A DNA stretch of 64,000 nucleotides. Origin: Bacteroidales bacterium (GTDB lineage: Bacteria > Bacteroidota > Bacteroidia > Bacteroidales > P3). The notes beneath the pieces are model-generated. The model was given only the letters and a program-made list of their open reading frames with translations, did not search any database and had not been told where the DNA came from. A program made the translations under genes and the position numbers. Below are positions 63,941 to 64,000 of the stretch, piece after piece (position 1 is the first letter of the stretch; the number at the start of each line of letters is the position of its first letter). The DNA is taken from NCBI GenBank assembly GCA_017483575.1, contig JAFUWF010000007.1, forward strand, positions 25,631 to 89,630. Direction: 5' to 3'.

Positions 63941-64000
63941 ATGAGCAAATACAAGACCACAGGCAAACAGACCCTTTTCGATGCCGAGAACGCGGCACAG
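63941..64000 (+). CDS. Start of a possible transposase, 3' part outside the window
   Basis: Twenty codons from the ATG at 63941 (MSKYKTTGKQTLFDAENAAQ) run off the edge. A polar N-terminus with Q.LFD is reminiscent of some insertion-sequence transposases. The upstream DNA is very AT-rich and the neighbouring gene is decayed, but no inverted repeat could be tested. Low confidence. Confidence 0.35.
   Translation, partial: MSKYKTTGKQTLFDAENAAQ

Overview
This window is chromosomal DNA from a Bacteroidota bacterium, most likely order Bacteroidales. The evidence is as follows. Promoters carry the Bacteroidota -7 element TAnnTTTG, seen 18 times here, usually as TATCTTTGC, TACTTTTGC or TAATTTTGC. The proteins include a C10 (streptopain-like) peptidase and a CHU_C-type sorting-domain protein typical of type IX secretion, DUF4270, DUF4296 and DUF3078 envelope proteins, lipoproteins with acidic residues after the lipobox Cys, a heterodimer-type methylmalonyl-CoA mutase small subunit, and a TPR histidine kinase with a LuxR-type regulator. 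Coding DNA is GC-rich with C/G-ending codons, and intergenic DNA is very AT-rich. This produces very long antisense reading frames that are not genes. I cannot name a genus. The look is that of a gut or rumen Bacteroidales.

Layout. 1-7147 (minus): a very large secreted beta-helix/CARDB protein that runs off the left edge. 7.6-20 kb: mostly housekeeping genes (RlmB-like methylase, LolD-like ATPase, HutI, RuvB, Usp, BaiN-like flavoprotein, ABC-F, TonB, AddA/RecB-like helicase-nuclease). 20.1-25.3 kb (plus): methylmalonyl-CoA mutase small subunit, LptF/G permease, SufE, SufT-like protein and a peptide-type ABC permease, with repeat hairpins at three of the four junctions. 25.4-28.9 kb: a small accessory segment with a HigB/HigA-type toxin-antitoxin pair, three unrelated lipoproteins and an MntA/HepT (MNT-HEPN) pair. 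29.1-33.0 kb: ATP synthase genes atpE-F-H-A-G, without atpB, atpD or atpC. 33-39 kb: C10 peptidase, MFS transporter, ribosomal protein S1. 39.2-44.1 kb: CHU_C-type surface protein and RecQ. 44.1-47.9 kb (minus): operon of glycogen synthase, DUF4270 lipoprotein, MORN-type repeat protein and Maf. 48.0-50.5 kb: RecX, DUF3078, SAM hydroxide adenosyltransferase. 50.7-56.1 kb (plus): sufC, sufD, a PorE-like TPR/PD40 protein and an MsbA-like exporter. 56.1-64 kb: tRNA-Val, a Cys-rich lipoprotein, a DUF4296 lipoprotein, NadB, a two-component system, tRNA-Cys, Ddl, a decayed gene and the first 20 codons of a possible transposase.

The most unusual layer is repetitive DNA rather than any single gene. 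(a) An approximately 170-bp inverted-repeat element built from 11-bp AT-rich units (CATATAGTATN / CATATACTTCT) with conserved flanks (ATTCGACC... GGTCGAAT) occurs four times (about 7300, 28023, 36695 and 58961). Each copy lies between two co-directional genes and has the same polarity relative to them. (b) Short degenerate tandem arrays with periods of 7, 8, 9 or 10 bp, often arranged as inverted arms, sit directly behind stop codons and across start codons. They also occur in frame inside conserved proteins (AtpG, ABC-F, MutA, MsbA-like, permease, RlmB, PD40 protein), and plain hairpins do the same in Ddl. The array is placed in a variable loop each time. One array supplies the signal peptide of the PorE-like protein. 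This resembles the Rickettsia palindromic elements, which also insert in frame in genes, but the units and lineage are different. I recognise no named family.
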